The notes under the pieces are model-generated. The model was not told the origin of the DNA. It made no database searches and saw nothing but the letters and a program-made list of their open reading frames with translations. From CAYHZL01 sp964361075 (GTDB lineage Bacteria; Bacteroidota; Ignavibacteria; UBA10030; UBA8401): DNA of 6,490 nt. The stretch's first letter is position 1; every line of letters starts with the position of its first letter. The position numbers and the translations under genes are program-made. The stretch covers positions 1-6,490 of the forward strand of contig CAYHZL010000192.1 in NCBI GenBank assembly GCA_964361075.1, given 5' to 3'. Positions 6,260 to 6,490 of this stretch are shown piece after piece.

Positions 6260-6381
6260 CTATTAGATGGTAACATTGTTACACGCTGAATTTTTCTTCA
6301 ATTTTGAAATTGATTCTCGCACCATTTTTCAATACATTATTGCGTCTACTCTAAAAAGTCAAAGTGAAAGAACATCGATTA

Positions 6382-6474
6382 TTTCTCGCAAAGTCGCCAA
6401 GAACGCAAAGTCCCGAAGGGATTCCTTTGGAATGTTTATTATTTTTTTTTTTTATTTGCGACTTAGCGGTGAAA
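6382..6474. repeat. 93-bp repeat with imperfect terminal inverted repeats (CGCAAAGTCGC type)
   Basis: The left end TTTCTCGCAAAGTCGC (6382-6397) matches the reverse complement of the right end, TTTCACCGCTAAGTCGC (from 6458-6474), with one gap and a few mismatches. Inside lie AACGCAAAG, the 22-bp palindrome at 6411-6432, and a run of 12 T at 6442-6453. I recognise CGCAAAGTCGC...GCGACTTAGCGGTGAA as a type of short interspersed repeat found in many bacterial genomes. The rest of the stretch after the tRNA terminator (6260-6381) shows no gene. Confidence 0.6.
6411..6432. repeat. Second, diverged copy of the 22-bp palindrome
   Basis: It starts TCCCGAAGGGATT and matches the reverse complement of 5667-5688 at 20 of 22 positions. 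It sits directly after AACGCAAAG within the CGCAAAGTCGC-type repeat, which is otherwise unrelated to the repeat hosting the first copy. Confidence 0.6.
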
Positions 6475-6490
6475 CAATGAATTTTTAGAA

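Noticed and set aside
6267..6488. Open frame of 73 codons at the right end
   Set aside because: It crosses a repeat with a 12-T run, and its residues reflect the repeat sequence. There is no ribosome-binding site or recognisable domain.

Overview
The window (about 40% GC by eye, no strong Shine-Dalgarno sequences, a TATCTTG box ahead of the tRNA gene, many short palindromic repeats) looks like chromosomal DNA of a Gram-negative bacterium. The Bacteroidota/Ignavibacteria/Chlorobi-type lineages are my best guess. That placement is an inference from style and rests on no marker gene. An outer membrane is implied by the polysaccharide-export protein, and peptidoglycan by the MotB OmpA-like domain.

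Layout. Positions 1-107 hold the end of a repeat element with nested palindromes. A MotB-type stator protein follows (132-815). After a 32-bp gap comes the most interesting gene (848-2599), a single polypeptide that appears to join the last periplasmic ring-building domain and second membrane segment of FliF to a complete FliG-like cytoplasmic part. A 146-bp repeat lies at 2638-2783. A 914-residue SLBB polysaccharide-export protein is at 2841-5585. A second copy of the same repeat in direct orientation lies at 5624-5791, identical apart from a 22-bp palindromic insertion. Fused to its edge is a 38-codon remnant resembling the C-terminal tail of an SLBB protein (5797-5913). A further repeat element (5915-6104) precedes tRNA-Thr(CGT) (6147-6219) and its terminator (6224-6259). 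The window ends in a third repeat family (6382-6474) that carries a diverged copy of the same 22-bp palindrome.

How the parts may work together. MotB with a presumed MotA outside the window would form a peptidoglycan-anchored, ion-driven stator. The FliF-FliG fusion keeps the FliG C-terminal fold that stators push on and brings its own membrane anchor. It lacks the first two FliF ring-building domains, and the FliG motifs tied to FliM contact are altered. This suggests a reduced rotary motor that needs no flagellar export apparatus or FliM/FliN. Its neighbour is a Wza-like envelope exporter, so a link to surface polysaccharide or gliding is possible but unproven. The intervening repeats mean the exporter may be only a neighbour.

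The intergenic DNA is unusually rich in repeats: at least three families, nested insertions, and shared TAACT/AGTTA-type ends. These bracket the exporter gene and seem to have removed most of a second exporter gene.
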